Part shown: positions 61,131-64,000 of the stretch, one piece after another
Layout: each line of letters starts with the position of its first letter
Numbering within the stretch: position 1 is the first letter of the stretch
Source: Oscillatoriales cyanobacterium
GTDB lineage: Bacteria > Cyanobacteriota > Cyanobacteriia > Cyanobacteriales > Microcoleaceae
Direction of reading: 5' to 3'
Assembly (NCBI GenBank): GCA_004294385.1
Contig: REAP01000006.1
Span: 27,546-91,545 of the forward strand
Length of the DNA: 64,000 nucleotides
Notes under the pieces: model-generated
The model's database searches: none
What the model was told of the DNA's origin: nothing
Seen by the model: the letters and a program-made list of their open reading frames with translations, nothing else
Position numbers and translations under genes: made by a program

Positions 61131-63758
61131 CTAATCCTCGAAAATATCCAATTGTTCGCCCTCAGACTCTTTTTTATCCTCTTTCTTAACACCCTTCCGC
61201 AGTCCGATCGCAATTTTACTATGTTTCTCAATCTGCTTCATCACCTGTCTCGCCCTCTCAATCACCGACGCTGGCAAACCAGCTAATCTCCCCGCTTCAA
61301 TTCCGTAAGACTTATCAGCACCTCCAGGCTGAACTTGATGCAAAAATACGATTTGATCCGGCAATTCTTTCACTGTCACCTGATAATTAGCCACATTATT
61401 TAAAATAGAAGCTAACTCATTCAACTCGTGATAATGTGTAGCAAAAATTGTCCGCGCCCGAATCTCATTGGCTAAGTATTCTGCTACAGACCAAGCAATC
61501 GAAAGTCCATCAAACGTCGCCGTTCCCCTCCCAATTTCATCTAACAAAACCAATGATTTTGACGTGGCGTGGTTGAGAATATTTGCAGTCTCATTCATTT
61601 CAACCATAAACGTAGACTGACCAGTTGCCAAATCATCCACTGCACCGACTCTAGTAAAAATACGATCGCAAATTCCCAAAGTAGCAGCTTTCGCCGGCAC
61701 AAAACTCCCCATTTGCGCCATCAACTGAATCAAACCCACCTGCCGCAAATAACAACTTTTGCCACTAGCATTCGGCCCAGTTAAAATAATTAAATCGGGT
61801 CGATTTAGCGATTCTTCCCGACCCAAAAAAGCCGAATTCGGCACAAAAAATCCCGGAGGTAAAGACTTTTCCACTACCGGATGACATCCTTCAATAATCT
61901 TAATTTCCCGACTTTCAACCATATTCGGACGACAGTAATTCTGATAAACAGCTACTTCCGCCAAACCGCACAAAACATCTACTGCTGCAACCGCGCGAGA
62001 AACATTGCGAATAATTTCAGCGTGTTCTCCTATTTCCGCACGCACTTGAGTAAAAATATCATATTCCAGTTGATTTAAATCTTCTCGTGCTGTCAGAATC
62101 CGCACTTCCCTTTCTTTTAATTCCTCAGTGCTGTAGCGTTCTTCATTGGTGAGAGTTTGCTTGCGAGTATAGTCATTTGGTACTTGGTCTACTTTCGATT
62201 TACTAATGCTAATATAATATCCGAAAGCTTTATTATAGGCTACTTTTAAATTAGAGATTCCGGTGCGTTTTCTTTCATTGGCTTCTAAATTTATAACCCA
62301 ATCCAGGTCTGCTGATGCAGTTTGCCGCATTTCATCTAGTAAGGAATTAATGCCAGAACGAATCAACCCTCCTTCTTTTAAATGAATCGGCGGTTCGTCA
62401 ACTAAATGAGCGTGAATTTTAGTTGCCAATTCTTCTAAAATTGGCGGTACATTTTGAAGTGCTTTCAAATAGGGCGATCGACCTAGATCTGCTACAACCG
62501 CTAACTCCGGCAGTTTTCCCAAAGAATCAGCTAAAGCGACTAAATCTCGCGCGCTAGCTGTTCCAGAACCAGCGCGGCCAGTGAGTCTTTCGATGTCATA
62601 AATTTGGCGTAATAACTGCTGCAAATCTTGGCGCAAGGGGTTATTTTCTACTAATTCTTGAATCGTGTCGTGTCGCGCGCAAATACCTTTAATATTCAGC
62701 AAAGGTTGCAGCACCCAACGTCGCAAAGCGCGACCTCCCATTGCAGTGCTAGTTTTGTCGATAGCCCACAACAAAGAACCATGAAAAACCCCATCTCTAA
62801 CAGTTTGAGTAATTTCAAGATTGCGACGGGTTTGGTAGTCTAGTGTGAGAAAATCGGTAAGCGTGTAAGTATGTAATACTTGCAAAGAAACTGCATTTCC
62901 TTTTTGAGTTTCTTCAAGATATTGTAGCAAACCACCGGCCGCGCGAACTGCCAGAGGCAGGTGTCCGCATCCCATACCTTCAAGCGATCGCACTTTAAAC
63001 TTTTGCAGGATTCTCTGTTTTGATTCTCCCAAAGTAAACGGAATTTGCGATCGTAAAGAATAGCAAAACGAACTCGGCAAACAATCGGGTAAATGCTCAG
63101 ATTTTTCTCCTGGCCTCAACATAGTCACCAAATCGGGAGCATTAGTTGGCACCAGCACTTCTGACGGTTGTAAACGCAGCAATTCTAAAGTTAATTGTTC
63201 TAAACTATCTGCTTGTGTAGTGACAAATTCTCCAGTAGAAATATCTGTATAAGCCAATCCCCAATGTGTTCCAGCTATGACGATTGCTGCTAAAAAATTA
63301 TTTTGCCGAGGTTTGAGCATTCCGTCATCAGTCAAAGTTCCGGGAGTCAGAATGCGCGTAATTTCTCGCTTGACTTGACGCCCTTCTCTAGCTGCGATCG
63401 CAGCATCTTCTACTTGGTCACAAACTACCACAGCATAGCCTTTTTCTACTAACATTGAAGTGTAGCGATCTAGGGCGTGGTGTGGCACTCCTGTCATCGG
63501 TACTCGTCCAATTTCCTTGCCGCTTTCTTTGCTAGTACAAACAAGCTCTAATTCCCGCGAAATTGTAACTGCATCTTGGAAAAAGCACTCAAAAAAATCG
63601 CCGACTCGAAATAATAAAAGGGCATGAGAATATTGTTCTTTTACTTGAACATACCGCTGCATCATTGGTGTCAGCTTATTGAATTCTAGTAAACGGTAGT
63701 CGGCATTGCGGATGTTCGCTTGATTGGGGTCTGTTGGAGTAGAGGCAGTGTAAGGCAT
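61131..63758 (-). CDS. mutS: DNA mismatch repair protein MutS
   Basis: 875 residues of the MutS1 type. The mismatch-reading Phe-x-Glu motif is in [16 protein letters not shown] (residues about 50-65). The clamp and lever region follow, then the ATPase: Walker [15 protein letters not shown], the ST motif in [14 protein letters not shown], Walker [17 protein letters not shown], and ATHYHEL. Domain order and length are normal; a short acidic C-terminal tail ends QLDIFED. The start is ATG at 63758. No mutL is adjacent. Confidence 0.96.
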   Translation of the reverse strand: MPYTASTPTDPNQANIRNADYRLLEFNKLTPMMQRYVQVKEQYSHALLLFRVGDFFECFFQDAVTISRELELVCTSKESGKEIGRVPMTGVPHHALDRYTSMLVEKGYAVVVCDQVEDAAIAAREGRQVKREITRILTPGTLTDDGMLKPRQNNFLAAIVIAGTHWGLAYTDISTGEFVTTQADSLEQLTLELLRLQPSEVLVPTNAPDLVTMLRPGEKSEHLPDCLPSSFCYSLRSQIPFTLGESKQRILQKFKVRSLEGMGCGHLPLAVRAAGGLLQYLEETQKGNAVSLQVLHTYTLTDFLTLDYQTRRNLEITQTVRDGVFHGSLLWAIDKTSTAMGGRALRRWVLQPLLNIKGICARHDTIQELVENNPLRQDLQQLLRQIYDIERLTGRAGSGTASARDLVALADSLGKLPELAVVADLGRSPYLKALQNVPPILEELATKIHAHLVDEPPIHLKEGGLIRSGINSLLDEMRQTASADLDWVINLEANERKRTGISNLKVAYNKAFGYYISISKSKVDQVPNDYTRKQTLTNEERYSTEELKEREVRILTAREDLNQLEYDIFTQVRAEIGEHAEIIRNVSRAVAAVDVLCGLAEVAVYQNYCRPNMVESREIKIIEGCHPVVEKSLPPGFFVPNSAFLGREESLNRPDLIILTGPNASGKSCYLRQVGLIQLMAQMGSFVPAKAATLGICDRIFTRVGAVDDLATGQSTFMVEMNETANILNHATSKSLVLLDEIGRGTATFDGLSIAWSVAEYLANEIRARTIFATHYHELNELASILNNVANYQVTVKELPDQIVFLHQVQPGGADKSYGIEAGRLAGLPASVIERARQVMKQIEKHSKIAIGLRKGVKKEDKKESEGEQLDIFED

Positions 63759-63865
63759 AAAAGGCGATCGATAAACTTTAATCTTTCACAACTTTAGCGC
63801 AAGCTCTGCTTTTTAGTACCCTGTTCTACCACAATTTGATAGCTTCATTTGCGATCGATAAACAA

Positions 63866-63902
63866 AAAAGCCCCTATCTGTATATCAAGAAGGAGGCTTA
63901 AT
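63866..63902 (-). terminator. Terminator of the rRNA operon
   Basis: On the minus strand AAGCCTCCT pairs with AGGGGCTT (one bulge) around a loop of about 15 nt, followed by a T-run. It lies about 20 nt past the 3' end of the 5S rRNA gene. Confidence 0.75.
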
Positions 63903-63921
63903 TGTATCGTATCAAGAAATC

Positions 63922-64000
63922 CCAGGCATCGAGCTATTTTCTCAGGCAGTGACCCGCCAAATATCTTCGCCACCGCAGCGTTTAACAACCGAGTTCGGGA
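63922..64000 (-). rRNA. 5S ribosomal RNA, 3' part, cut by the window edge
   Basis: The reverse complement opens TCCCGAACTCGGTTGTTAAA and continues with TGCGGTGGCGAAGATA, the conserved central loops of bacterial 5S rRNA, and ends AAAATAGCTCGATGCC, its usual 3' end. The 5' half, and presumably 23S and 16S genes, lie beyond the right edge. Confidence 0.93.

Overview
The window reads as chromosomal DNA of a filamentous, probably Oscillatoriales/Microcoleus-like, cyanobacterium. Three things support this. HIP1-type octamers (GCGATCGC) are scattered throughout. Cyanobacterium-specific genes are present (ndhL next to a DUF3007 gene and trpA, DUF3086, DUF3119, a phytol/polyprenol-kinase-like gene). 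The intergenic DNA is packed with short tandem heptamers (GGGAATT type) and small palindromic elements. The lineage call is inference from gene content, because no 16S sequence is in the window.

Layout. 0-9 kb: a Uma2-type edge fragment, plsY, a DUF3086 gene, a DUF3119 gene with an MlaE-type permease, two separate TnpB (IS200/IS605-type) elements, an apparent free-standing toxin/immunity pair (7500-8229) and a fasciclin-domain gene. 9.4-14.2 kb: one giant hybrid histidine kinase. 15-20.8 kb: an amino-acid ABC transporter (binding protein, two permeases, ATPase) whose permease genes are separated by a PD-(D/E)XK-like gene and a DUF29-like gene. 21-28 kb: uvrC, tRNA-Gly, a decayed integrative-element relic, a coiled-coil gene and valS. 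28.5-36.8 kb: an RTX/CHRD protein, an AraC regulator, an FAD oxidoreductase, a collapsed vapBC remnant and a large GAF sensor. 36.9-42.7 kb: pyrD, pabB-pabC, tRNA-Leu, and ndhL-DUF3007-trpA. 43-50 kb: an LEA-like lipoprotein, an RTX-DUF192 fusion, and a minus-strand NAD salvage/synthesis cluster (pncB, nadD, nrtR, a PchB-like chorismate-mutase fold gene, nadE). 50-60.8 kb: small conserved proteins, a polyprenol kinase family gene, two glycosyltransferases (one frameshifted), a large membrane-anchored unknown, a DUF4360 secreted protein and a two-gene membrane module. 61-64 kb: mutS and the 3' end of a 5S rRNA gene, so an rRNA operon lies just beyond the right edge.

The strongest theme is repeat biology. 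A palindrome of type CCCCCCTTAGCAAGGGGGG, which encodes PPLxKGG in either orientation, has been inserted in frame into uvrC, valS, an ABC permease and a glycosyltransferase. In the glycosyltransferase, a 13-nt deletion between repeat units has broken the reading frame. Other genes (nadE, the GAF sensor) carry different in-frame low-complexity inserts. At least six families of small inverted-repeat elements occur between genes, some nested inside each other. A second theme is tRNA-linked mobile DNA: an 88-nt block covering the 3' end and flank of tRNA-Leu recurs 16 kb away inside a relic next to tRNA-Gly, together with homologous fragments of one unidentified gene.
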